DNA of 64,000 nt from an uncultured Paraprevotella sp. (GCA_944321525.1 CALULQ010000005.1:62001-126000); one strand, 5' to 3'. Counted from the first letter of the stretch, positions 53,734 through 63,117 are shown. Numbers and translations are program-made. Notes: generated from the letters alone by a model not told the origin.

Positions 53734-54792
53734 TTAGCCCAACCAATATTTACGGCCGGGCAACAAGCTCAGCAGCCACACCGCAACGTATGTGGTGGCG
53801 AGGGTGCAGAAGGCGATGAGGGGGATGGCTACGGGAGCGCTGGAGATGCGGGCAAACAAGTCGTGGTAGGCATTGAGGACGATGATGTGTGCCAGGTAGA
53901 TGCCATACGACAGTTGGGACATGTGTCCGATGAGGCGGCCGACCGGCTGGTGTTCTCCCCCCTTGCAGGAGAGCGATTGGAACAGCGAGAAGATGCCCGT
54001 TGCGGCTGCGGCTACGTTGAGCGTGCAGAATCCCCAGCTGAGTTCCAGTTCGTTGATCCATTCCGCCTCGTGGATGCGGGAGCAGAAGACGATGGCCGTG
54101 ACGGCATATCCGCCCAACAGCAGAAGGGTGGCGACGGACGGGCGCAACGGGCCGTAAGTCTTCAGGTAGTATCCTGCCACGAGATAGCCGGCGAAGCCGG
54201 TGAAATAATACAGCATGGGGCTGGGATTCCAGAAGCATTCGCCCCAGATTTCGGGAAAAATCAAGTGGAGGTAGGGCAGCAACGCCGTCACGCCCCACAG
54301 GCACAGATAGCCTTGAAGTTCTCTCTTGGAAGCTTTCTGTAGCCATGGCGAGAGGATGGGGAGAAGCAGGTAGAGGCCGATGAGCATGTAAATGTACCAC
54401 AAATGGCCCACTTGCGTGCCGAAGTTGACGGGGATGTGCAGGATATTGGTCCACATCTGTTGCAGGCTGTCACCCCGGTAGAACACGTAGTATGCGGCAT
54501 AGATGACGCACCATGCGATGAACGGATAAAGGATACGGGTGAACCGTTTGCGGAAGAACGCGGAGACTGCTCCGGAAACGGGCAGCAGGAAATAGCCCGT
54601 AATCATGACGAAAAGCGGGACTGAGGTGCGCGCGATGCTCGTCATGATGCCAACCCAGAACGTATTGTCGTTGGCTTCGACCCGGAATGACGACGGGATG
54701 TAGTAGAACTCGCTCGTGTGTTGCCAAACAACCAGCAGGCAGGCCACCACCCTGAGCAAATCCAGCGAGAAGATGCGGTTCGATTTTTCCAT
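53734..54792 (-). CDS. acyltransferase-3 family membrane protein
   Basis: 352 residues, ten transmembrane helices. It begins RIFSLDLLRVVACLLVVWQHTSEFYYIP with the family LRxxAxxxVVxxH, then ITGYFLLP, FRKRFTRILYPFIAW and GTQVGHLWYIYMLIGLYLLLPILSPWL. The closing LSYGIYLAHIIVL fits the WecH/OafA group. Such enzymes O-acetylate or succinylate surface sugars using acyl-CoA. It is intact, unlike the capsule paralogue at 18173. It is the last gene of a long minus-strand run, 32 bases from the cyclo-ligase gene. Confidence 0.88.
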   Translation of the reverse strand: MEKSNRIFSLDLLRVVACLLVVWQHTSEFYYIPSSFRVEANDNTFWVGIMTSIARTSVPLFVMITGYFLLPVSGAVSAFFRKRFTRILYPFIAWCVIYAAYYVFYRGDSLQQMWTNILHIPVNFGTQVGHLWYIYMLIGLYLLLPILSPWLQKASKRELQGYLCLWGVTALLPYLHLIFPEIWGECFWNPSPMLYYFTGFAGYLVAGYYLKTYGPLRPSVATLLLLGGYAVTAIVFCSRIHEAEWINELELSWGFCTLNVAAAATGIFSLFQSLSCKGGEHQPVGRLIGHMSQLSYGIYLAHIIVLNAYHDLFARISSAPVAIPLIAFCTLATTYVAVWLLSLLPGRKYWLG

Positions 54793-54824
54793 TGTGAGAA
54801 AGTTGCCGTTGTCTATTTCTTATG

Positions 54825-55355
54825 TCAGAGCACTTCGTCCATGGGCACGTCGCGTCCGTCCGTCGGGACTTCCTCCACCTTCTGGAAATCGAAACATATA
54901 CCTATTTTATATATATGATAGTCCTGCATGCGCGTGAGAAGCCGGTCGTAGAATCCTTTCCCGCGCCCCAGGCGGTTGCCTTTCGCGTCGAACGCCACTC
55001 CCGGGATGACGGCCAGGTCGATGGCGGCGTAGTCGGTGAAAGCTTCCCCTGTGGATTCCTGCACTCCGAACACGCCTTCCTCCAGTTGGTCGCCGGAGGA
55101 GTAGCGGTGCAGTTCAATTTCGTTACCCCTGACCGAGGGGAGCAGGATGTGCTTGCGCAGGCTCCAAAATCGCACGAAATCCCGTGTGTCCACCTCGTCG
55201 GGAAGGGAGTGGTAGAGCAACACGGTCTGTGCCGCGATGAAACGCGGGTGGACGGCCAGCCTTCTCAATATGGGACCGGACAAGTCCAGCCGTGCGGCCG
55301 GCGAAGCTTCGTTCTTGCGTTCTGCGATGAGTTTCCTTAATTCTTTCTTCTCCAT
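54825..55355 (-). CDS. 5-formyltetrahydrofolate cyclo-ligase
   Basis: 176 residues from ATG 55355; a longer frame from 55409 adds 18 residues without family similarity. Family marks are the basic MEKKELRKLIAERKNEA start, VLLYHSLPDEVDTRDFVRF, and the ATP- and substrate-binding VIPGVAFDAKGNRLGRGKGFYDRLL. It converts 5-formyl-THF with ATP to 5,10-methenyl-THF and so recovers inhibitory folate. It sits between the CtpA protease and the acyltransferase genes, likely in one transcript; the functional link is weak. Confidence 0.93.
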   Translation of the reverse strand: MEKKELRKLIAERKNEASPAARLDLSGPILRRLAVHPRFIAAQTVLLYHSLPDEVDTRDFVRFWSLRKHILLPSVRGNEIELHRYSSGDQLEEGVFGVQESTGEAFTDYAAIDLAVIPGVAFDAKGNRLGRGKGFYDRLLTRMQDYHIYKIGICFDFQKVEEVPTDGRDVPMDEVL

Positions 55356-55422
55356 GACTGTTGCAGTATTGGCCGGGGTGTCCGCGGCAAGTATGGATGC
55401 TACGGGCACTCCGGCCAGAGGA

Positions 55423-57069
55423 TTAATCTTTTTCGTTTTCTGTCTCTTGCGGCGCTTCGGGGAAAGCTTTTCCTTCGGCCAATATTTCTACGGCTTTTTC
55501 TATGGCTGGATCGTCGCGGTTGATGAATTCATAGAACTGTTCCGTCTCTTTCGTGTTACTGATGATGTGGGCGTAGATGGTCCGTTTGAACAAGTTGCGC
55601 GACTTGTAGAGCATCAGGTTCCTTTTCTTCAGTCCTTCTTTTTGGGCAAAGTCGGCGAACTTGCGTATCAGGTTCTGGCGGTCGAGATAGCTGATGACCT
55701 CGTCGTTGGTTTCCAGTTCGTTCAGTTCGTCGCGGTGCTCGTCTGTGAAGTCAAGGGCGAACAAGCGTATCAGGCCGCTCATGTTAGCCTCTTTGTAATA
55801 GGAAGTCACGTCCGACGTGTCCTCGGGGATGAAAATGTCGGGCATGATGCCGCCGCTGCCGTAGACGATTCTTCCTAACAGGGTCTTGAATTGCGGCCCG
55901 TTTTGCTTGATGCTGTCTTCCGAGAAGAATTCCCCGCGTTCGTAGCGTTCCATCAAGTCGTTTTCGTATTCATCGCCATGCCCTTTCTCGTAAGGCTTCT
56001 GTATGCAGCGGCCCGAAGGCGTGTAATAGCGTGCAATGGTCAGCCGGATGAGACTGCCGTCGCGGAATTCGATGGGCTGTTGCACCAAACCCTTACCAAA
56101 GGAGCGGCGCCCGATGATGGTGCCCCGGTCGTTGTCTTGGATGGCTCCGGCGAATATTTCGCTGGCCGAGGCCGACCCTTCGTCCACCAACACCACCAAT
56201 GGCAGGTTGGGGAAGGCTCCGCGTCCGTCGCTGACGTATTCTTGTCGGGGCGATTTCCGTCCTTCGGTGTAGAGGATCAGGCGGTTCTTCGGAAGGAAGA
56301 TGTTAGCCATCTGTATGGCAGTTTGCATGATGCCGCCCGTGTTGCCGCGCAGGTCGATGACAAGGTCCTTGAAGCCCTGCTGATTCAGTTCGGCCAAGGC
56401 TACCAGCAATTCAGGGTAGGTGGTTTCGCTGAAGGCATTGATTTTGATATATCCGGTTTCCGGCGTCAGCATGTAGGTGGCTTCCACACTGTGGACAGGA
56501 ACGTCGCCACGGATGATGGTGTAGTAGAGCGTTTGCTTTTCCCCCCGACGATATATGCCGAGTTTCACTTTGCTGCCTTTCTCGCCTTTCATTCTTTTCA
56601 TGCACTCGTCGGACGAGATTCCCTTGCCCGCGATAGTTTCCCCGTCCACGCTGACGATGCGGTCGCCGGCCTGCAGCCCGACTTTTTCCGACGGGCCGCC
56701 TTTGATGACACTGATGATGCGTGCGGTGTCGTCCTGCATGGTGAACGAGACACCGATGCCAGAGAAACTGCCCCGCAGGTTCTCGATCGAGGCTTCCGCG
56801 TCTTTGGCACGGATGTAGGCCGAGTGCGGGTCGAGTTCGGAGAGGATTTGCTGCATGGCTTGCTCCACGAGCTCCGCCATGTCGACGGTGTCCACGTATT
56901 GGTCGTCGATGATGCGCATGAGGTCGTTCACTTTGTTGCTGCCGGTGTTGATGATGTTCAGCCGGTTGCCGGAGAAGTGGTTGGCATAGAATGTGCCAAT
57001 CAGGATGCCGGCCACAAGGCAGAGCGCCAAGAACAAGGGCATGAATCGTGAAGAGTTGTTAGGAGTCAT
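55423..57069 (-). CDS. C-terminal processing protease, S41 family
   Basis: 548 residues from ATG 57069; the longer frame from 57234 adds no hydrophobic signal. One N-terminal anchor lies at about 9-28 (FMPLFLALCLVAGILIGTF). The PDZ domain is about 95-190 (GIGVSFTMQDDTARIISVIKGGPSEKVGLQAGDRIVSVDG). The S41 protease has Ser in GSASASEI (298-305) and Lys326 in SFGKGLVQ. A C-terminal extension of about 150 residues (MSGLIRLFALDFTDEHRDELNEL) is typical of Bacteroidota CtpA. It cuts envelope proteins in the periplasm. It starts 11 bases after the dCMP deaminase stop. Confidence 0.93.
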   Translation of the reverse strand: MTPNNSSRFMPLFLALCLVAGILIGTFYANHFSGNRLNIINTGSNKVNDLMRIIDDQYVDTVDMAELVEQAMQQILSELDPHSAYIRAKDAEASIENLRGSFSGIGVSFTMQDDTARIISVIKGGPSEKVGLQAGDRIVSVDGETIAGKGISSDECMKRMKGEKGSKVKLGIYRRGEKQTLYYTIIRGDVPVHSVEATYMLTPETGYIKINAFSETTYPELLVALAELNQQGFKDLVIDLRGNTGGIMQTAIQMANIFLPKNRLILYTEGRKSPRQEYVSDGRGAFPNLPLVVLVDEGSASASEIFAGAIQDNDRGTIIGRRSFGKGLVQQPIEFRDGSLIRLTIARYYTPSGRCIQKPYEKGHGDEYENDLMERYERGEFFSEDSIKQNGPQFKTLLGRIVYGSGGIMPDIFIPEDTSDVTSYYKEANMSGLIRLFALDFTDEHRDELNELETNDEVISYLDRQNLIRKFADFAQKEGLKKRNLMLYKSRNLFKRTIYAHIISNTKETEQFYEFINRDDPAIEKAVEILAEGKAFPEAPQETENEKD

Positions 57070-57080
57070 ATCTTTATGTT

Positions 57081-57539
57081 TTAAGATTCTTTTGTCGTAT
57101 CGTCCAATGGCAGGTAATAGACTTCGATGCCGGCCCTTTTCAGCAAGTCCACGCCGTCTGTCAGCCGGTAGTGGCGGGCATAAAACACTTTCTTGATGCC
57201 TGCCTGTATGATGAGCTTGGAGCATTCTATGCACGGGGCATCGGTGACATACAGGGTGGCTCCCTCACTGTTATTGCCCGAGCGGGCGATTTTGGTGATG
57301 GCGTTGGCTTCGGCGTGCAGCACGTAGGGCTTGGTCAGATGGTTTTCATCCTCGCATATATTCTCAAAGCCGGCAGGCGTACCGTTGTAGCCGTCCGAGA
57401 TGATCATTTTGTTCTTGACAATGAGGGCGCCCACCTTGCGTCGTTCGCAGTAGCTGTTTTCAGCCCATATCTGTGCCATGCGCAAATAGCGCAAGTCCAA
57501 TTCGTGTTTCCTTTCTTCCGGGTCTTTCATGTGCATCAT
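57081..57539 (-). CDS. dCMP deaminase family protein
   Basis: 152 residues. Zinc ligands and the catalytic Glu are in HAEANAI (His75, Glu77) and PCIEC (Cys103, Cys106). The N-terminal VGALIVKNKMIISDGYNGTPAGFE and the flap cysteine in NICEDE also fit deoxycytidylate deaminase (ComEB-type), not cytidine deaminase. It makes dUMP for thymidylate synthesis. It starts 3 bases after the M3 peptidase stop and precedes ctpA by 11 bases, so all three share a transcript. Confidence 0.92.
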   Translation of the reverse strand: MMHMKDPEERKHELDLRYLRMAQIWAENSYCERRKVGALIVKNKMIISDGYNGTPAGFENICEDENHLTKPYVLHAEANAITKIARSGNNSEGATLYVTDAPCIECSKLIIQAGIKKVFYARHYRLTDGVDLLKRAGIEVYYLPLDDTTKES

Positions 57540-57542
57540 GTT

Positions 57543-59600
57543 TTATTTTTTAGGCTTTATGCCGTTTCGTTCCAGCAGGGCGTCAATGGTCGGCGCTTGT
57601 CCTCGGAAACGCTTGTATAGTGTCATGGGAGGTTCGGTGCCGCCTCTTGACAAGATGTGGTCGCGGAACCGCTGTGCCACGTCCTGACTGAAGATTCCTT
57701 TTTCCTTGAAGAGGGAGAAAGCGTCGGCGTCCAATACTTCTGCCCATTTATAGCTGTAATATCCGGCTGCATACCCGCCCGACATGATGTGGCCGAACTG
57801 CACGCTCATGCACGTGCCATCGGGCTGGGGGAGGAGCTGGGCGGCAGCCCATGCTTTCCGTTCGAACTCGAAGACATCTCCTTCGAAAGGTTGGTCCATG
57901 GTGTAGTAAGCCATGTCCAGCAGTCCGAAACTGACTTGGCGGATGCATGCGTATGCGGCGTTGAAGTTGCGGCTTCGGACAATTCTGTCAATCAGTTCGT
58001 CAGGGAGCGGTTCGCCGGTTTGATAGTGCTTGGCAAAGGTATTCAAAAAATCGCGTTCCACGGCAAAGTTTTCCATGATTTGTGACGGTAATTCCACAAA
58101 ATCCCAGTACACGCTGGTGCCGCTGAGACTTTCGAAGCGCGTGCGGGAAAAGATACCGTGCAGGGCGTGTCCGAACTCGTGGAGAAAGGTCTCCACTTCG
58201 CCCAGCGTGAGCAGGGCCGGCTTGCTTTCTGTCGGTTTTGTCAGATTCATCGTGACGGACACGTGCGGACGGTGGTCTGTCCCGTCTTCGTCTATCCATT
58301 GGTCCTTATAGGACGTCATCCACGCTCCGCTTTGCTTGCCTTTCCGTGGGTGGAAGTCTGTGTAAAGCACGGCCAGATAAGAACCGTCTTTGTCAAACAC
58401 CTCGTAGGCTGTCACGTCCGGATGGTAAACGGGTATGTCTTTGTTCTCTTTAAATGTGATGCCGTAGAGGCGGGTGGCCAGTCCGAACACTCCTTCCTTT
58501 ACGCGGGACAGTTCGAAATACGGGCGTAGCATTTCTGCGTCCAGGTTGAACTTTTCGAGTTGAAGCTTATGGGCGTAATAACCGAAGTCCCAAGGTTGCA
58601 GGACGAAATCCTCGCCTTCCGTTTCTTTCGCTTTTTGTTCCACGGCTTTCACTTCCTCACGCGCCGTCGGAAGATAAGCTTCCAACAAGTCGTTGAGCAG
58701 TTTGTATACGTTCTCGCTGTTTTCCGCCATGCGCTTTTGCAGGATGAAGTCGGCGAAGGTCGGATAGCCCAAGAGTTGGGCCCGTTCGCGGCGGAGGTTC
58801 ACGATGCGGCGCACGATGTCGATATTGTTGCAGTCGTTGTCGTGCGTGCAGATAGTGTTGCGCGCCATGTACATCCGTTTGCGGAGCTCGCGATTGTCGG
58901 CATACGTCATGAAAGGATTGTAGCTTGGTGCATGGAGTGTGAAGAGCCACCCTTCCAAGTTCCGCTCTTTGGCGGCCAGCGCGGCCGCCTCTATGGCCGA
59001 CTCCGGCAATCCGGCCAAATCTTGTTTGTCTGTCAGTAGGAGCCGGAAGGCATTGGTCTCTTTCAGATTGTTTTGTGAGAACTGCAGGGTTAGTTGTCCC
59101 AGTTCCTTGCTGATGGCACGGAACTTTTCCTTGTCTTCCGGCGAAAGGTTGGCTCCGCTGCGGATGAAACCATCGTAGCTTTTTTCCAGCAGCATTTGTT
59201 CTTCAGGTGTCAGCTCGCGATGGTTTTCGTACACGGCCTTCACCCGTGCAAACAGTCTCTCGTTGAGCAACACGTTGTTGGCATGTTCCGTCAGAATAGG
59301 GGACATCTTTTGTGCCAAGGCGTCCATGTCATCGTTCGTTTCCGCGCTCAGAAGGTTGAAGAACACGTTGCCCACGCGTCCCAGCAAATTGTCCGGTACA
59401 CTGAACGATATGGTATTGTCGAATGTCGGTGGCTCGGGATTATTGACGATGGTGTCGGTGAGCTCATCGTCTTGCCGTATGCCTTCCATGAAGGCTGGTT
59501 CATAGTCTTCCAGTCTGATTTGGTCGAATGGCGCCGTGTCGTGCGGCGTTTCGTATGGATGGGCGAAGAATGGATTTCTTCTATTGTCTTGTTGGTTCAT
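57543..59600 (-). CDS. M3-family zinc peptidase (peptidyl-dipeptidase Dcp/oligopeptidase A type)
   Basis: 685 residues. The gluzincin motif is HEFGH at 474-478, with the third zinc ligand Glu503 in DFVELPSQ. The helical N-terminal half (FQNTISF-like DNTISFSVPDNLLGRVGNVFFNLLSAETNDDM, TPEEQMLLEKSYDGFIRSG) forms the channel cover of the M3 fold. It has no signal peptide, so it should degrade short peptides in the cytoplasm. It is followed by dCMP deaminase after 3 bases and preceded by the Crp/Fnr-like gene 11 bases upstream. Confidence 0.93.
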   Translation of the reverse strand: MNQQDNRRNPFFAHPYETPHDTAPFDQIRLEDYEPAFMEGIRQDDELTDTIVNNPEPPTFDNTISFSVPDNLLGRVGNVFFNLLSAETNDDMDALAQKMSPILTEHANNVLLNERLFARVKAVYENHRELTPEEQMLLEKSYDGFIRSGANLSPEDKEKFRAISKELGQLTLQFSQNNLKETNAFRLLLTDKQDLAGLPESAIEAAALAAKERNLEGWLFTLHAPSYNPFMTYADNRELRKRMYMARNTICTHDNDCNNIDIVRRIVNLRRERAQLLGYPTFADFILQKRMAENSENVYKLLNDLLEAYLPTAREEVKAVEQKAKETEGEDFVLQPWDFGYYAHKLQLEKFNLDAEMLRPYFELSRVKEGVFGLATRLYGITFKENKDIPVYHPDVTAYEVFDKDGSYLAVLYTDFHPRKGKQSGAWMTSYKDQWIDEDGTDHRPHVSVTMNLTKPTESKPALLTLGEVETFLHEFGHALHGIFSRTRFESLSGTSVYWDFVELPSQIMENFAVERDFLNTFAKHYQTGEPLPDELIDRIVRSRNFNAAYACIRQVSFGLLDMAYYTMDQPFEGDVFEFERKAWAAAQLLPQPDGTCMSVQFGHIMSGGYAAGYYSYKWAEVLDADAFSLFKEKGIFSQDVAQRFRDHILSRGGTEPPMTLYKRFRGQAPTIDALLERNGIKPKK

Positions 59601-59611
59601 TGTTTCTTATG

Positions 59612-60286
59612 TTAACAGGTCTGGATAAGCTTTTCCAGAGCCGGGATGATGATTCTTTTTCGTTTGAGCAAAATCAAGTTTTTCTTTTGCAGTCGGTTCA
59701 GAGCCTGTGAGATGTTCATTCTCGGTTCGTTGATTTGGAGCCCAAAGTCTTCCATGCTGATGTCCAAGATCTTTTCGCCTGCGGGATGGATGCTGTGCGC
59801 ATGGATGAAGTTGATGATGCGCTTTTCCGTATCGCCCGACAAGTTGTGCCATAGCCACCGGCTTTGGCGGTAGATAAAAGTGGACAACAGGTTGATGAGG
59901 TTAAGGCGGAATACTTCCAGGCTGCTGAACAGTTGTGTGACCCCTTCTTTCGGGATGACAATGGCCTGCACCTCGGTTTGAGCCGTGAAGGTATGCGTAT
60001 AACGCGGGCTGATGCCGTACAAGGCCTCGGGTTGCAAGGCGATAGGAGCTTGTAACCTTTCGTGGAACGCGAAGCGGTTGTTGTCCGAACGGGTGCACAT
60101 TTGCAAGACGCCGCGGAAGGCGAGGACGAGCTGCTGGCAAGGATGGTCTTGCTCCGCGATTCTCTCCCCTGCGGCATAACGCTTGATTTTATGTGGGACG
60201 GAAGTCGCAAAGCGGGCCAATTCGCTTTTCCCTATTCCTTGGAACAAGGGTAAGTCGGTCAGAGTGTCCAGTGTGAAATTCTCCAT
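59612..60286 (-). CDS. Crp/Fnr-family transcription regulator
   Basis: 224 residues. The cyclic-nucleotide-binding-like barrel is about 15-115 (YAAGERIAEQDHPCQQLVLAFRGVLQM), followed by the dimer helix and an HTH at about 165-205 (ILDISMEDFGLQINEPRMNISQALNRLQKKNLILLKRKRI). The HTH keeps the E-P-R-x-N-x-S-x-x-L-x-x-L shape of Bacteroidota Crp/Fnr members. There is no cluster of Cys at the N-terminus, so it is not an oxygen-sensing FNR. Target genes are unknown; it lies 10 bases after apbE. Confidence 0.88.
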   Translation of the reverse strand: MENFTLDTLTDLPLFQGIGKSELARFATSVPHKIKRYAAGERIAEQDHPCQQLVLAFRGVLQMCTRSDNNRFAFHERLQAPIALQPEALYGISPRYTHTFTAQTEVQAIVIPKEGVTQLFSSLEVFRLNLINLLSTFIYRQSRWLWHNLSGDTEKRIINFIHAHSIHPAGEKILDISMEDFGLQINEPRMNISQALNRLQKKNLILLKRKRIIIPALEKLIQTC

Positions 60287-60296
60287 GTCGGTCAGC

Positions 60297-61328
60297 TTAA
60301 TGTTCCATCATATCTTGAAGTCCGGGGCTGGCATACGTCTGGTTCTGCCCTTTCTCGTCGGCGTAGATGAGGTAAGCCTGTATTTCCGGAACGGAGTCCA
60401 ACACTTTCCGGGCGTCCTCCAGTCCGAGCACCATGAAGGCCGTAGCGTAGGCATCGGCGGTGGCACAGTCTTTTGCTACTACTGTGGCCGACAAGATGGA
60501 GTGCTGTACGGGGTAGCCCGTATGCGGGTCTATGGTGTGGGCGTACTTTTTGCCGTCTTTGTAATAGAAGTTCCGATAGTTTCCCGAAGTGGCGATACCG
60601 GCGTCTGTGACGTGCAGGATGGTTTGTATCTCGCTATGGATGTTCAGTGTGTCGTCTATGGGTTTGTTGATGCCTACCTTCCAGCGTTGTTGCTTGGCGT
60701 TGACGCCTTTCACCACTATTTCTCCGCCGATTTCTATCATGTAGTTCTTGATGCCTTTCCTGTCGAACAAGCGTGCCACGGCATCACTGCCGTAACCTTT
60801 GGCTATGGCGCTGCAGTCCAAGGTTACCCGTGGGTCTTGCTTGATGATTTTCCCGTCGGTCAGGTCTACCTTCCCGAACCCCACGAATTGGAGCAGGCTG
60901 TCTATTTGTGAGTGGCTGACTTCTTTTTCGTTTTTGAAACCGAATCCCCAAGCGTTGACCAAGGGGGCGACGGTGATGTCGAAAGCGCCGTTCGTCCGTT
61001 GGCTGATTGATTTGGCCAGTTGGAAAACGTGGATGAACATGCTGTCCGGTGTGACATCCTCGTTGCGGTTGATGCGGCTGATGATGGAGGTCTTGTTGAA
61101 CGGTGACAATGAGGCGTCCACTTTTTGCAGTTCCGCTTCGATTTCCTTTTGCAGGTCGGACGGGTATTGGTAGGTCACGTGGTAAAAGGTGCCGAATACA
61201 GCTCCTTCTCCTTTTTGGAACGGGGCTGCGGTTTGATGGTTGCGGATGATGAAAATGGTTCCTACGATGAGCAACAGCAGGAACGGCAGTTGCCAGCGCA
61301 GCTTTTTATTTCTATTGTTCATGGCCAT
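60297..61328 (-). CDS. apbE: FAD:protein FMN transferase ApbE
   Basis: 343 residues with an N-terminal anchor at about 13-31 (PFLLLLIVGTIFIIR). ApbE features: EGAVFGTFYHVTY, SLSPFNKTSIISRIN, GAFDITVAPLVNAWGFG, DCSAIAKGYGSDAVA, IGGEIVVKG, ITDAGIATSGNYRNF-like (VTDAGIATSGNYRNF) and HTIDPHTGYPV. ApbE moves FMN from FAD onto Thr of periplasmic redox subunits such as NqrB/C or RnfG. Those targets are not in this window. It overlaps the mntP stop by 10 bases and is in the same transcript. Confidence 0.95.
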   Translation of the reverse strand: MAMNNRNKKLRWQLPFLLLLIVGTIFIIRNHQTAAPFQKGEGAVFGTFYHVTYQYPSDLQKEIEAELQKVDASLSPFNKTSIISRINRNEDVTPDSMFIHVFQLAKSISQRTNGAFDITVAPLVNAWGFGFKNEKEVSHSQIDSLLQFVGFGKVDLTDGKIIKQDPRVTLDCSAIAKGYGSDAVARLFDRKGIKNYMIEIGGEIVVKGVNAKQQRWKVGINKPIDDTLNIHSEIQTILHVTDAGIATSGNYRNFYYKDGKKYAHTIDPHTGYPVQHSILSATVVAKDCATADAYATAFMVLGLEDARKVLDSVPEIQAYLIYADEKGQNQTYASPGLQDMMEH

Positions 61329-61897
61329 AAGTTTAAATGTTCTATGATGATTTTAATGCCTATACCTATTAATATAAGTCCCCCGACGGGCGTCATGCAG
61401 AATGGAATCTTGCGTCCCACAAAGATGCCTGCGCCCAACCCGACTACCGTGAGCAGAGATGAAATCAGGGCGATGACGGAGGCCGGTTGTGCGATGGCGT
61501 TCCAACCGCTACCTATTTGCATGAAAGCCATCGAAACGCCCACGGCCATGGCGTCGATGCTTGTGGCAACGGCCAAGGTGAGGATGACTTTGTAGCTGAG
61601 CGGGTCGAATTTCGTATCTTCTTTGGGATGGAAACCTTCGCGTATCATTTGCACTCCGATGGCGGCAAGTAACCCGAAGGCGATCCAATGGTCAATGGGT
61701 GCCAGAATGCTGCTGAACAGCGAACTGACGAACCATCCCGCCACGACCATGCCTCCTTGGAAGATGCCGAAGGCGAGAGTCATGGCCAGCATGGGGCGCG
61801 CCACAATGCGCTTGGCGATGGTGCCGGCAGTCACGCTCACGGCAAAGCAGTCCATGGCGAGCGCCAGTCCCAATAATATTGATTCTGTGATGTGCAT
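61319..61897 (-). CDS. mntP: manganese efflux pump MntP
   Basis: 192 residues, six transmembrane helices in two homologous halves. The two acidic motifs are LALAMDCFAVSVTAG and VATSIDAMAVGVSMAF, the metal-coordinating Asp of the DUF204/MntP family. It exports manganese across the inner membrane. In many bacteria mntP is controlled by an Mn riboswitch; none was recognised in the 27 bases before the start. It follows the DUF6048 gene and overlaps apbE. Confidence 0.93.
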   Translation of the reverse strand: MHITESILLGLALAMDCFAVSVTAGTIAKRIVARPMLAMTLAFGIFQGGMVVAGWFVSSLFSSILAPIDHWIAFGLLAAIGVQMIREGFHPKEDTKFDPLSYKVILTLAVATSIDAMAVGVSMAFMQIGSGWNAIAQPASVIALISSLLTVVGLGAGIFVGRKIPFCMTPVGGLILIGIGIKIIIEHLNLWP

Positions 61898-61924
61898 GCC
61901 TATTTGTCTGTCTTTACCATGTCG

Positions 61925-62641
61925 TTAAATGTCGAATATGATGTTGAAGGTTCCTCCCAGGCAGGTATTGCCATACTTGCCGAATCCCGGCACGTACCAT
62001 GGCGTGCCTTGTGCGGCTTCGCTGTGGTTGATGCGCACCTTGTAGCGCACGTTCCATCCCAAGTGGAATATCTTCCAAATGCGGGTCTCCAAGCCAAATA
62101 CCACTTCCCCCCAATGTGCGTTGGCGCTCAATCCGTTGAACGCGAACGGTACTTCGTTGTCCCACACGGGGTCGGCAAAGCCGGGAGAGCTGATGTCGTA
62201 TTTAAAAGAAGTAAAGGCATAGCGCAATCCTACGTACAGCCGATTGCCGGTGTACCATTTCTTGGTGAAGTTGTAATCCATGCCGATGCGGAAATAGGGC
62301 GCTTGAGTCTTGTAGGTGTTGCCGGTTTCCGCCCCTTCGTAGTCGCTCCGTCCGTAACCGAGTTCGAATGTGGGGAAGAACTTTTCTTTAAAGTTCAGTT
62401 TTGCGGCCACTTCGGCTTGCGAATAGTCCGAGTTGAGCACGTTCATCAGGACTCCGACGAGGTCGGCCGAGACCGACACTCCGCCAAAGACGGGAGGCTT
62501 CTGGTCGGCCAAGTCCTTCACGGCTTCCGCAATGCGTTCGTTCCCGTTGCCGCCGTCAGCCTGTTGGGCCTGCAAGCCGAAAGGGAAGAAGAACAGGCTA
62601 ATAGCTATAACGGAAATATATTTTAAAGTTCTCGGATACAT
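61925..62641 (-). CDS. DUF6048-like outer-membrane beta-barrel protein
   Basis: 238 residues with a signal peptide (ISVIAISLFFFPFGLQAQ). The rest is amphipathic beta strands: FPTFELGYGRSDYE, APYFRIGMDYNFTKKWYTGNRLYVGLRYAFTSFKYDI, VVFGLETRIWKIFHLGWNVRYKVRI, ending FNIIFDI. This is the Bacteroidota DUF6048 type, a small outer-membrane barrel. It overlaps the end of the lipoprotein gene upstream by 44 bases, an unusually long overlap. The two are a known neighbouring pair with no assigned function. Confidence 0.75.
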   Translation of the reverse strand: MYPRTLKYISVIAISLFFFPFGLQAQQADGGNGNERIAEAVKDLADQKPPVFGGVSVSADLVGVLMNVLNSDYSQAEVAAKLNFKEKFFPTFELGYGRSDYEGAETGNTYKTQAPYFRIGMDYNFTKKWYTGNRLYVGLRYAFTSFKYDISSPGFADPVWDNEVPFAFNGLSANAHWGEVVFGLETRIWKIFHLGWNVRYKVRINHSEAAQGTPWYVPGFGKYGNTCLGGTFNIIFDI

Positions 62642-63104
62642 TATAATTGATGTTCGGGTTTGCGATGATGACGGAGTCTATGAGAAAATGCGTGTTGCGG
62701 ACTGCCGTGACGTGGTGGAACATGGACGTAGGGCAGTCGGGAGATTCGTAATGCGGGATGTTCTCTTTTTCAATCCATATCGTGTCTCTCCGTGTTCGCC
62801 TTAATGTGTCGGTGAAATGGAAAACGATGGTGTCCACCGGTGCGCTGTAGCTCACCGGCAGGTCCACTTCGCTTCGGCCCACCAGCCTGTTGACCAAGAC
62901 GGAGTCCGTCCCGGCTGCGGTGATGGTCAGTGTGTCCAGCAGCCCGACAGGGCTTTCGCCTTCTTCCGTGAACGCATAGAACCCGTATGTGCTGTACACC
63001 ACATTGTTAATGGGGCAGTCCGAAGTCTCGCAGGAGGCGAATGTGCCAAGCAGGGCCGCTGCTGCGAGCCAGTGGAGCATGCCTTTTTCTGTTTTCATTT
63101 TCAA
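62598..63104 (-). CDS. DUF6452-like lipoprotein
   Basis: 168 residues. A lipobox ATFASC gives a predicted lipidated Cys at residue 25 after a short signal sequence (MLHWLAAAALLGTFASC). The mature part is beta-rich with a repeated TLTITAAGTDSVLV / VDTIVFHFTDTLRRTRRDTIWIEKE pattern and ends NFKIYFRYSY, a possible barrel-contact strand. It fits DUF6452 lipoproteins, found next to DUF6048 barrel proteins. It overlaps the barrel gene by 44 bases, suggesting coupled synthesis of an envelope pair. Role unknown. Confidence 0.75.
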   Translation of the reverse strand: MKMKTEKGMLHWLAAAALLGTFASCETSDCPINNVVYSTYGFYAFTEEGESPVGLLDTLTITAAGTDSVLVNRLVGRSEVDLPVSYSAPVDTIVFHFTDTLRRTRRDTIWIEKENIPHYESPDCPTSMFHHVTAVRNTHFLIDSVIIANPNINYNVSENFKIYFRYSY

Positions 63105-63117
63105 AGCCTCTTTGTTT

